Source: an uncultured Anaerolineae bacterium
GTDB lineage: Bacteria > Chloroflexota > Anaerolineae > Anaerolineales > Villigracilaceae
Assembly (NCBI GenBank): GCA_903854805.1
Contig: CAINXK010000121.1
Coordinates: forward strand, 1-24,580
Direction: 5' to 3'
Length of the DNA stretch: 24,580 nt
Shown one piece after another: positions 1 through 6,518 of this stretch. The position numbers and the translations under genes are program-made. Below the pieces are notes generated by a model. That model saw only the letters and a program-made list of their open reading frames with translations, ran no database searches and had not been told where the DNA came from. Position 1 is the stretch's first letter. Each line of letters opens with the position of its first letter.

Positions 1-496
1 GCAGTTCTTCCTGCCAGCCAACAATTAGGAAAATAACCAACCATAGTCCTAATCCGCTCAGCACTGTTGGCAATGGCTCGATTTGCCAGGCGAATCCATC
101 GAATTTTGACCACTTCAGGGCAATTTCAAGACCAAATATCAGCCCCATTTGCACAAAAGTGATCGCGATTCCTGCCAGGATATCGATTATTGCCTGAAGG
201 TTGGGTTTTAAACCCAGGCTGACGATGGATCGTTTATCCAGAAACCGCCGCGCCAAAAAGGTCGCCGCAGTAATTGCGATCAGCATGGTCAATTCATTGG
301 CTAAAAGGGCAGTTGGCGAGTCGAAATTGATCTTGAGCAGGCCGATCGGAATGAAAATAATTATTCCAGCCAGAATGCTAATGACTACCAATAGGATCGT
401 ATGCAGCAGCAATCGCCAACCGGCGCGCAGGCGTTTTTCATCTGATGAGAGAAATAAACTCTGTGCAAGATTTCGCTTGGGGGTTTGAGTATTTAT
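1..496 (-). CDS. CPBP-family intramembrane protease, partial (C-terminus beyond left edge)
   Basis: The minus strand is open from the left edge to about position 496 and encodes a very hydrophobic protein. Visible segments include ILLVVISILAG, a stretch around LTMLIAITAATFLA, IDILAGIAITFVQMGLIFG and LGLWLVIFLIVGWQEEL. The last of these runs off the edge at the Glu-Glu pair, which matches motif 1 (EExxxR) of the CPBP/ABI (CAAX-like) metalloproteases. The remaining motifs lie outside the window, so the catalytic set cannot be checked. The start is unclear: no ATG, GTG or TTG lies in frame near the N-terminus. A GGAG at 501-504 sits just upstream of an in-frame ATA at 494-496, and an ATG at 505-507 is one base out of frame across a run of six A. 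About 165 codons are visible. A weak antisense ORF on the plus strand is a shadow. Confidence 0.7.
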   Translation of the reverse strand, partial: MNTQTPKRNLAQSLFLSSDEKRLRAGWRLLLHTILLVVISILAGIIIFIPIGLLKINFDSPTALLANELTMLIAITAATFLARRFLDKRSIVSLGLKPNLQAIIDILAGIAITFVQMGLIFGLEIALKWSKFDGFAWQIEPLPTVLSGLGLWLVIFLIVGWQEEL

Positions 497-520
497 TTTT
501 TCTCCATTTATACACAGAAT

Positions 521-552
521 GAGTAACGAGGCCTTTATTTTACTCGTTACTC
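521..552. repeat. Perfect 10-bp inverted repeat between pspC-like and CPBP genes
   Basis: GAGTAACGAG at 521-530 is the exact reverse complement of CTCGTTACTC at 543-552, with a 12-nt AT-rich loop. There is no T-tract directly after it on the minus strand, so it is not a classical terminator for the upstream PspC gene. It could be a weak terminator, an RNA processing hairpin or an operator ahead of the CPBP gene. Confidence 0.6.
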
Positions 553-583
553 AATAAAAACCCTTCTTTTTATGCCTGTAAAT

Positions 584-784
584 TTAACTGGCTTTGGGAA
601 TGATCACCCAGCATAAAAAATACAATCCCAAACCGGGTACTCCGCCAGGGATGAAGGCAATCAGAAAGGCCAGCCGAAACCAGAAAGCGCCAATACCAAT
701 GAACTCTGAAAGACCTCCGCAGACACCGGCTAATACCCGGTTGTGCCTTGAGCGGCGTAATAAGTGCTGTTGGGTGGTGTTCAT
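584..784 (-). CDS. PspC-domain small membrane protein
   Basis: This 66-residue protein is essentially one PspC domain (phage-shock-protein C family). It has the basic N-terminal patch RRSRHNRVLAGVCGGL (about residues 10-25) and a hydrophobic segment that runs from about residue 33 to 62 and ends in VIIPK. It should sit in the cytoplasmic membrane. PspC proteins are linked to envelope-stress sensing in enterobacteria, but in other phyla the role of stand-alone copies is not settled. The start is supported by GGAG at 791-794, 7 nt before the ATG. It follows the CoA-transferase B gene by 76 nt on the same strand, so it may be read from the same transcript or from its own promoter; no convincing promoter was seen. 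Confidence 0.88.
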   Translation of the reverse strand: MNTTQQHLLRRSRHNRVLAGVCGGLSEFIGIGAFWFRLAFLIAFIPGGVPGLGLYFLCWVIIPKAS

Positions 785-860
785 CGCGATCTCCTCGTAA
801 CTAGATTTGTAAGTTTGTTCATATCTATTTACGCAGAAATCACGAATTGGTTTTATAGGA

Positions 861-1637
861 TCATCCGCTTTTAAGATAAATCCCGGTCGGATCCAATTCT
901 TCCCTTAATATCCTGAGTTCTTTTTCAGAGACTGGCAATGTGGTCCGCAGCACCGATGCGACCTTTAAATCCCAGCCAGTGTTTTCCCGGGCTTGATCGG
1001 CAGTTTTACCCGGATGCAGCGCCGTCAGCACCAACTCTCCGCTTGCATCCGGTTCCAAAAAGCCGATATCGGTCACTACGCCAATCGGACCCTTGCCGCG
1101 TAAACCAGCCTTTTCTCGACCGCCGTCGCCGTTCAGGTAGCCAGCCGAAGTCAAAAAATCCACTTTTTCTGGGAATCTACGTTTTTGATGGGGGGTCATA
1201 ATATAGCAGCGATTGGCCCATGCCGCGATTTCTTGAGCCCCGCCCGATCCGGGCAGACGCACCTTGGGATGTTCGTAGTCCTTGCCTACAATGGTGGCGT
1301 TGATGTTGCCAAACCGGTCGATTTGCGCCCCACCCAAAAAGCCAACATCTACGTTGCCGCGCTGTAGATAGAGCGTGAAAATATCGTACATGCTCACCAC
1401 CGAGAGCGCTCCGCTTACCAGGGTAGGGTCACCGATTGAGAGTGGCAATCTCGCTGGTTCTGCCCCAATCACCCCGGCTTCGTAAATCATGGTCAGGTTG
1501 GGGGCGTGGGTACGTTTTGCCAGGTTGCAGGCCAGGTTGGGCTGGCCAACCCCCACAAAGACAACATCGCCATCCTTTAGCAGGCGGGCTGCGTTTACGA
1601 TCATAAGTTCTGCCGAAGAATAAGCCAGTTCAGTCAT
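861..1637 (-). CDS. CoA-transferase family I, subunit B (glutaconate CoA-transferase-like)
   Basis: This 258-residue protein resembles the beta subunit of glutaconate-type CoA-transferases (GctB/IpdB-like). Such enzymes move CoA between acyl-CoA and a free acid through a glutamyl-CoA thioester, usually as an A2B2 or (AB)2 complex. Visible features are GDVVFVGVGQPNLA (residues 23-36), the probable active-site Glu53 in IYEAGVIGAEP, and the family signature FLGGAQIDRFGNIN. The gene begins inside the end of the alpha/beta hydrolase gene, with a 4-base ATGA overlap at 1634-1637. An AAGGAG five bases before the ATG lies within the hydrolase coding sequence, which points to translational coupling. 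The matching A subunit is at 2599-3501. Some relatives are ring-cleaving hydrolases rather than transferases, so the substrate is unknown. Confidence 0.85.
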   Translation of the reverse strand: MTELAYSSAELMIVNAARLLKDGDVVFVGVGQPNLACNLAKRTHAPNLTMIYEAGVIGAEPARLPLSIGDPTLVSGALSVVSMYDIFTLYLQRGNVDVGFLGGAQIDRFGNINATIVGKDYEHPKVRLPGSGGAQEIAAWANRCYIMTPHQKRRFPEKVDFLTSAGYLNGDGGREKAGLRGKGPIGVVTDIGFLEPDASGELVLTALHPGKTADQARENTGWDLKVASVLRTTLPVSEKELRILREELDPTGIYLKSG

Positions 1638-2476
1638 AAAATCTCCTTCAGGAAGTCCTGAATAATTTTGTAGGTTTCATGCGGTTTTTCGAGTGCTACC
1701 AGGTGGGTGGATTTCTCCAGAGATACAATCCTGGTCTCTGGGCGTACCCGGTTTACCCGCTGAGCAGCTGCGGGCAGGAAGGTATCAGTTTCTGCGCCTC
1801 GAATGATCAGAATTGGGACTTTCAGGGCTGGGAGGCCCCACCAAAGATCCATGTCGCGCCAGACTCCCGTGTAATAGATTCGGGCTTCCCATTCTGGAGA
1901 GTATGCCAATTCAAAACCTCCATTTGCGCCAGGTCTGACAATCCCATCGATATAGGTTCGCAAAGATGTATCGCTAAAATAGCGGAAAACTCTTTTGCTG
2001 CGGTAGGCTCTAAATAAATTCTCCAAATCTGAAAATTGGCGCCGGCGTTTGAGCGCGCCTGCAATTAGAGGGTGCAGCTTGTAACTCAAACCAATCGCTT
2101 TGAATACGTTGTAAGTGGCGATCATGCTCGGTGGAAACAAAACCGGATCGATGAGGATCAGTGCTCTGAAATGGTCAGGGCGGCGCATGGCTGTGCGCAA
2201 GGAAATGATTGCACCCATCGAATGGCCAACTGCGATGATCGGGCTGATTTTTTGTTCGTCCAGAAAGAATAAAAAATCATCACTGAGCGGCTGCCACGCG
2301 CCTATTTCTTTGGGGTCAGACCGGGGCCATAATGGGCGCAGATGCATTCCGCTAACATGGTAGTGACTTTTAAAAAGTTCGATCAGCGGCTGGTAACAAG
2401 CCGGTGGATAACCGTTGGCATGTAGAAAGTGCAGCTGTTGTGGTCCCTTTCCACCAAAATCTGTGAAAGGGATCAT
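1634..2476 (-). CDS. Alpha/beta hydrolase between the CoA-transferase subunits
   Basis: This 280-residue alpha/beta-hydrolase-fold protein has the nucleophile elbow GHSMG (Ser86), the oxyanion-side motif HANGYPP near residue 19, a probable acid around Glu229/Asp231 in RGAETDTF, and the catalytic His258 in STHLVALEKP. There is no signal peptide, so it is cytoplasmic. The likely reaction is hydrolysis of an ester, thioester or C-C bond. It lies between the A and B subunit genes of one CoA-transferase and overlaps the B gene by 4 bases, which suggests it acts on the same acid or CoA ester; this is inference. A GGGTGA lies a few bases before the ATG. The 122 nt upstream show no strong promoter or terminator, so it is probably cotranscribed with the A subunit. 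Confidence 0.85.
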   Translation of the reverse strand: MIPFTDFGGKGPQQLHFLHANGYPPACYQPLIELFKSHYHVSGMHLRPLWPRSDPKEIGAWQPLSDDFLFFLDEQKISPIIAVGHSMGAIISLRTAMRRPDHFRALILIDPVLFPPSMIATYNVFKAIGLSYKLHPLIAGALKRRRQFSDLENLFRAYRSKRVFRYFSDTSLRTYIDGIVRPGANGGFELAYSPEWEARIYYTGVWRDMDLWWGLPALKVPILIIRGAETDTFLPAAAQRVNRVRPETRIVSLEKSTHLVALEKPHETYKIIQDFLKEIL

Positions 2477-2598
2477 GCTATCACCCGCACGTTTATTTTT
2501 TGATTTTTACCGGACTGCAATGTAAAGCGGTAGGAAAATGATATGGCAGCCATGAACGATTATTAGGACTCCAGATGATAGTCTTGGGTGCGTTTCAG

Positions 2599-3501
2599 TT
2601 AATATTGTCCGTAATCAACCGTCGCACTCAAGCGTGGCTCGATTTTCAACTGAGTTTGTTTTTCTGTGCCTAGCTTCTGCCAGTATTCATCGCGGTCTTT
2701 AACACCGAAGACCCAATCTTGCAAATATTGTTTGACCAGCTCGGGAGATTCGCTGATTTTGTCCCAATTCAGGTAAAACTCGTTGTCACGGTCGTAATAA
2801 CCCTGGGCATAACTTGGGTGGGCTGCATGTGGAACATGACAGACTGCGCTGACGATAAAGCCAGGAATGAGAGTGCGGTTGGGATCGGAACGGATGATCT
2901 CTTCGTCTACAATTTCTTCCGCTGTTAAGATGACCTTTTTTGCCGCAAAGGCTACTTCCTTCTGTTCGCCAACAATTCCCCACAGGTGCGCATTTCCATT
3001 TTTATCGCAGCGCTGTACGTGCACGATGGCTACGTCCGGGCTGAGTGCCGGTACTGTGATGACTTCTTTTCCAGAATATGGATCGGTTACGCGTTTGATT
3101 AACGGGTTGACACGTTCCAGATCTGTGGCTGCAGTTTGATTCATCGGCAAAAATGGCAGCCCCGAAGCCGCAGCCTGTAGACGAGTGATCATGCCAAAGT
3201 GAGAGTACTCTTCCCATTCGAGTTCGCCCTTTTCTATCGCAGTGCGTACGATCCGCAGCGAGCCAACGCCCGGATTTCCCATGTATGAGAAGATTACTTT
3301 CCGGGCACACCCAGCGGCGACAATTTGATCGTAGATCAGATCGGGCGTTGCGCGCGCTAACGTCAGGTTCTTTTTTCCCTGGCGGATGATCTCGTGCCCG
3401 GCGGCAAATGGGATCAGATGAGTAAAGCCAGCGGCATAGACCACATCGCCGTCATTTACATATTTCAAGATTGCATCGTGGAGCGAAATTATTTTAGACA
3501 T
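2599..3501 (-). CDS. CoA-transferase family I, subunit A (glutaconate CoA-transferase-like)
   Basis: This 300-residue protein matches the alpha subunit type of glutaconate/3-oxoacid CoA-transferases (GctA/IpdA-like). It has an N-terminal GDVVYAAGFTHLIPFAAGHEIIR, followed by LTLARATPDLIYDQIVAAG and the typical GNAHLWGIVGEQKEVAFAAKKVI region. It should pair with the B subunit at 861-1637 to form the working enzyme. In the common arrangement the two genes are adjacent, but here an alpha/beta hydrolase gene lies between them. AAAGG sits about 8 bases before the ATG. The gene follows the small membrane protein by 48 nt on the same strand, so they may share a transcript. The acyl substrate cannot be deduced from sequence alone. 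Confidence 0.85.
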   Translation of the reverse strand: MSKIISLHDAILKYVNDGDVVYAAGFTHLIPFAAGHEIIRQGKKNLTLARATPDLIYDQIVAAGCARKVIFSYMGNPGVGSLRIVRTAIEKGELEWEEYSHFGMITRLQAAASGLPFLPMNQTAATDLERVNPLIKRVTDPYSGKEVITVPALSPDVAIVHVQRCDKNGNAHLWGIVGEQKEVAFAAKKVILTAEEIVDEEIIRSDPNRTLIPGFIVSAVCHVPHAAHPSYAQGYYDRDNEFYLNWDKISESPELVKQYLQDWVFGVKDRDEYWQKLGTEKQTQLKIEPRLSATVDYGQY

Positions 3502-3549
3502 CTTTTTGCCTTTATGATTGGATCAATCTGTCTTGGTATGGAGCTGTTT

Positions 3550-3849
3550 TCATTTCTTCTTTTTTGGATCGTTCTTCGCGGCATCTTTTTTTGCCTTGGC
3601 ATCGCGGCTTTTTTGCTGAATTTTGCGGATCCCTTCAAAGCGTTTGCTGGGCGGCGGTGGCGGGGCGCTCATCCGTTTCAGGATGAAACCGATCGATAAG
3701 AGAATGATACCAATAAAAAAATACCGGAAATAGGCTTCATCGCCAATATCTGTAGCAATGAAGATGATTATTACCAGTACCCCCAGAATTAGAAAAAATG
3801 TACCGATGCGTGATATGAAAGCTTTGCGGTCGCCTGTTTCATTCATCAT
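3550..3849 (-). CDS. Small two-helix membrane protein with Pro- and Lys-rich tail
   Basis: This 99-residue protein is not recognised. Two hydrophobic segments are clear, at about residues 14-33 (IGTFFLILGVLVIIIFIAT) and 41-58 (YFRYFFIGIILLSIGFIL). They are followed by APPPPPSKR and a strongly basic tail that ends in four Lys. By the positive-inside rule the tail should be cytoplasmic, with both ends inside. Its ATG shares one base with the stop codon of the methyltransferase gene (TAATG at 3847-3851), so it is probably translated by coupling. A second ATG directly after the first is an alternative start. No function is proposed. The tail composition suggests nucleic acid or phospholipid contact, or simply a charged anchor. 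Confidence 0.75.
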   Translation of the reverse strand: MMNETGDRKAFISRIGTFFLILGVLVIIIFIATDIGDEAYFRYFFIGIILLSIGFILKRMSAPPPPPSKRFEGIRKIQQKSRDAKAKKDAAKNDPKKKK

Positions 3850-4607
3850 TAACCTGGCTTGTGAGCAGAGAAAAACGTTCGTTTGAAAGGATAGAAAATA
3901 GGGCTACCTGGTAATTTCTGCCGCATTTTTTCGCGCAGAACAGCCAGGAAGGCCTCTTTATCCGCCCCAAGACGTTCAAAATAAGGCACCAGGGCTGTTC
4001 CCGAAACCCACTCAACCACAGCGTCCGAATTTTCCAGTACATGACCAAATACTTTTTCATAGACGATTATGTTTTCCGCGCCCAGCTTAAATAAAAGGTG
4101 CGCATATTCTTCAATTTGTAAAACAGGACTCACTCTTGTAAAACCATTAAGTCTGGTTCGAAAAGGTTCTTCACTGGCTGTCTCAGCGATCAGTAGGTGC
4201 GAGATATGCTTGTGGTTGGATGGAACCTGTGCGGCGATTTGTCCGCCGCGAGTTAGTTTGCTGTACAAGTGGCTGATCAATTCTTCGTGATCCTGGCTCC
4301 ACTGCAGTGCGGCATTGCTGAAGATCAAATCCCAGTCCCCTTGTAAACTGGCCTGGTCACCCATTCCAAAAGTCAGGCCGGTTTTTTGATAAGCATTCGC
4401 TTTTTCCAGCATTTGTGGTGATTTGTCGAGCCCGTGAACTTCGCTATCGCTCAGGATATTTGCGAGACGATAGGTCAACTCTCCAGTTCCGCAGCCCAGA
4501 TCGACGACTTTGAGACAGGGTGACACGCTAACCAGTTTGAGTAGTTCATCAAATGGGGCGGAACGTTCAGCTTGAAACTTATGATACTGATCAGGATTCC
4601 ATGGCAT
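3849..4607 (-). CDS. tam: Trans-aconitate 2-methyltransferase homologue
   Basis: This 252-residue class I SAM-dependent methyltransferase closely follows the layout of E. coli Tam. The N-terminal MPWNPDQYHKFQAERSAPF matches the Tam signature (W-[DN]-P-x-x-Y-x-x-F-x-A-E-R-x-x-P). The SAM-binding motif I is VVDLGCGTG (residues 34-42), motif II is HGLDKSPQM, and the post-motif DLIFSNAALQW is also Tam-like. Tam methylates trans-aconitate, a spontaneous by-product of the TCA intermediate cis-aconitate, in the cytosol. Length fits the family. The gene lies downstream of pruA across a strong hairpin and starts the run of minus-strand genes toward the CoA-transferase. No clear ribosome binding site precedes the ATG. 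Substrate identity is inferred from family resemblance; related small-acid methyltransferases are possible. Confidence 0.8.
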   Translation of the reverse strand: MPWNPDQYHKFQAERSAPFDELLKLVSVSPCLKVVDLGCGTGELTYRLANILSDSEVHGLDKSPQMLEKANAYQKTGLTFGMGDQASLQGDWDLIFSNAALQWSQDHEELISHLYSKLTRGGQIAAQVPSNHKHISHLLIAETASEEPFRTRLNGFTRVSPVLQIEEYAHLLFKLGAENIIVYEKVFGHVLENSDAVVEWVSGTALVPYFERLGADKEAFLAVLREKMRQKLPGSPIFYPFKRTFFSAHKPG

Positions 4608-4621
4608 AGGTTGGCTTCTGA

Positions 4622-4653
4622 GCCCCCTGCCATTTTTGTGATTGGCAGGGGGC
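4622..4653 (-). terminator. Hairpin between pruA and tam
   Basis: GCCCCCTGCCA (4622-4632) and TGGCAGGGGGC (4643-4653) form a perfect 11-bp GC-rich stem with a 10-nt loop, 15 nt after the pruA stop on the minus strand. No U-run follows, so it may pause, partly terminate or stabilise the pruA mRNA 3' end rather than act as a full intrinsic terminator. Confidence 0.55.
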
Positions 4654-4667
4654 CAGTAAGGTGTTAA

Positions 4668-6248
4668 CTATTTCTTCGGGCGCACAAGTGTGCGGATTTG
4701 TTCATGCATATAAAGTTGGACGTAATGGTAGCCACCGGCATTCTTGCCACTGGATCCAGAGCCTTTCCAGCCTCCAAAAGGTTGGAAACCAGGCCAGGCA
4801 CCAGTGGTTGCGCCCTGCGGGCGGTTGGCATATGTGACTCCCGCTTCGATCTTGTCGAAGAAGTATTCGGTCTCTTCCTCAGAACCATACACGCCAGCGG
4901 TGAGCCCGTAATCAACGTCATTGGCCAGAACCAGGGCTTCTTCCAATGTCTTGAACTTTCCGATGGTTGTAATCGGCAGAAACATTTCTTCCTTCCATAA
5001 ATGGTGGCTGTACGGCACGTCAACAGCAAAGGTGGGAGCGCAGTAATAGCCCTTCTCTAACGCACCTTCGGTGATGATCTTTCCGCCGGTTAGGAATTTG
5101 CCCGAATTACCCAGATCAGCACAGAAATTCTGGAAGTCTTGGTAGGAAGATTTATTCATGACTGGTCCCAGGAAAACCTTGCGATCGGTTGGATCGCCAA
5201 TCGCCAGTTTCTCGGTCAGTTCTTTTAGCTTGGCGGTCAACCCATCGTAGACTTCTTCCTGTATATAGACGCGGCTTGCGGCAGAACATTTCTGCCCCTG
5301 CAGGCCAAAGGCTGAGCGAACAATGCCCTGGGCTGCATCATCAAGGTTGGCATTTTTTGTAACCACGGCCGGGTTTTTGCCGCCTAATTCAAGCACCATC
5401 GGGCGAACAAATTTGCCATTGGCAAAATCCCGAAACATCTTCATGCCCACATCATATGAGCCGGTGAAGGTTACCCCGTCGACTTCCGGGCTATTGACCA
5501 GGGCTGAGCCAATCGTGCGGCCTGGGCCGGTGACGAAGTTGGCGACCCCATCGGGTAGACCGGCATCGCGGAAGCACTCTGCCATTAAGCGCACAATGAA
5601 GGGCGTATCAGTAGCCGGTTTCATCACGATGGTGTTTCCTGCGGCCAGGGCTGCGCCGGCTGGACCGCCGGTCAGTGCGAAGGGAAAGTTGAAGGGGCTG
5701 ACGACCAGCCAAACACCGTAGGGTCGGAGCACAGATAGGTTGGTTACGTCGTGATTGGGGAGTGGGTCCTTGCCCATCGGTTTGATGAAGCCGTCATTTT
5801 GTTCCATCATGTCGCAAGAGTAACGGATCAGGTCCGCAGTCTCGGCTACGTCTCCCATGGATTCCATCCGATTCTTGCCAACTTCCATGGCCATCACAAC
5901 CCCCAGGTCGGTCAGGCGTTCGTCGATCAGGTCAGCGGCTTTACGCAGCAATCTGATACGTTCCTGCCAGGGCGTGTGGCTCCAGCCTGGGAAGGCTTTG
6001 CGCGCGGCGGCCATGGCTTGTTTAGCGTGTTTCTCATTGCCCTTCTGCATAATAGCCAGGACAACGCTGGTGTCGATTGGCGTGCGGTCTTCGAATTTCT
6101 CTTCTGCGAATACATCTTTGCCATTTATGATCATGGCGTGTTCTTTGCCTAGATTGGCTTTTAGTTTAGCCAGCGAAGCGTCAAAATTTGCGTGCAATTC
6201 TTCAGGTGGATTGTACATTGTTGCGTATGTGAGTTTAAAACCTGCCAT
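4668..6248 (-). CDS. pruA: L-glutamate gamma-semialdehyde (1-pyrroline-5-carboxylate) dehydrogenase
   Basis: This 526-residue aldehyde dehydrogenase resembles the RocA/PruA P5C dehydrogenase branch, which makes glutamate from glutamate semialdehyde with NAD+ in proline and arginine breakdown. Visible elements are the Rossmann segment VVSPFNFPFALTGGP (182-196), Lys210 in VMKPAT, FTGS (261-264), the general base Glu287 in LELGGKNP, the catalytic Cys321 in GQKCSAASR, and the C-terminal FGGWKGSG. The length fits single-domain P5CDH. The start at 6248 is chosen over an upstream ATG at 6332 because AGGAGGT (6254-6260) lies 5 nt before it and the protein start MAGFKLTYATMYNPPEE fits the family. A sigma70-like promoter lies about 93 nt upstream. 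No PutA-type proline dehydrogenase domain is fused. Activity on another semialdehyde cannot be ruled out. Confidence 0.88.
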   Translation of the reverse strand: MAGFKLTYATMYNPPEELHANFDASLAKLKANLGKEHAMIINGKDVFAEEKFEDRTPIDTSVVLAIMQKGNEKHAKQAMAAARKAFPGWSHTPWQERIRLLRKAADLIDERLTDLGVVMAMEVGKNRMESMGDVAETADLIRYSCDMMEQNDGFIKPMGKDPLPNHDVTNLSVLRPYGVWLVVSPFNFPFALTGGPAGAALAAGNTIVMKPATDTPFIVRLMAECFRDAGLPDGVANFVTGPGRTIGSALVNSPEVDGVTFTGSYDVGMKMFRDFANGKFVRPMVLELGGKNPAVVTKNANLDDAAQGIVRSAFGLQGQKCSAASRVYIQEEVYDGLTAKLKELTEKLAIGDPTDRKVFLGPVMNKSSYQDFQNFCADLGNSGKFLTGGKIITEGALEKGYYCAPTFAVDVPYSHHLWKEEMFLPITTIGKFKTLEEALVLANDVDYGLTAGVYGSEEETEYFFDKIEAGVTYANRPQGATTGAWPGFQPFGGWKGSGSSGKNAGGYHYVQLYMHEQIRTLVRPKK

Positions 6249-6347
6249 ATTAAACCTCCTGATATTGTAAGAGTTTGATGGTTTCAGCGGTCTGAATGTC
6301 CATGAATTAGGTCTTGCACCAGGCCAAGCCAAGCATTGGATAAATAT

Positions 6348-6376
6348 AGTATAGCGTAGGAACAGAAAGGCGTCAA
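6348..6376 (-). promoter_or_regulatory. Sigma70-like promoter for pruA
   Basis: On the minus strand TTGACG (6371-6376) and TATACT (6348-6353) are separated by exactly 17 nt. Transcription would start near 6341, giving a leader of about 93 nt before the chosen pruA ATG at 6248. This leaves little of the alternative upstream start at 6332 with room for a ribosome binding site. Confidence 0.65.
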
Positions 6377-6461
6377 AGCAGAAGCGTTCAAAATAGTTCC
6401 TCTTTGCACTATCAAAAGGGGAAGATAATCAGTAGACGAATCCAGAAATTCTAATCATAAT

Positions 6462-6466
6462 GGAGG
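6462..6466 (+). promoter_or_regulatory. Strong Shine-Dalgarno upstream of the AOR gene, not used by its start
   Basis: GGAGG at 6462-6466 sits 6 nt before a TTG at 6473. That TTG opens a 33-codon frame ending at TGA 6572-6574, which overlaps the AOR start in another frame. The AOR ATG at 6519 lies about 50 nt further down with its own GGAG. The site may drive a short leader peptide or act as a ribosome standby site. Confidence 0.3.
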
Positions 6467-6518
6467 AAACCTTTGGCAACAACTATTTGGTTGTTTAATG
6501 AAAAATGGAGATCTGAGT

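Noticed and set aside
201..488. 95-codon plus-strand frame at the left edge
   Set aside because: It is antisense to a clearly hydrophobic, CPBP-like minus-strand frame, has basic low-complexity composition and no ribosome binding site.
594..800. Plus-strand frame over the PspC gene
   Set aside because: It is a full antisense shadow of a well-supported PspC-domain gene.
6249..6332. 28-residue N-terminal extension of pruA
   Set aside because: No ribosome binding site precedes the ATG at 6332 and the predicted transcript would begin only about 9 nt before it. AGGAGGT sits right before the ATG at 6248.
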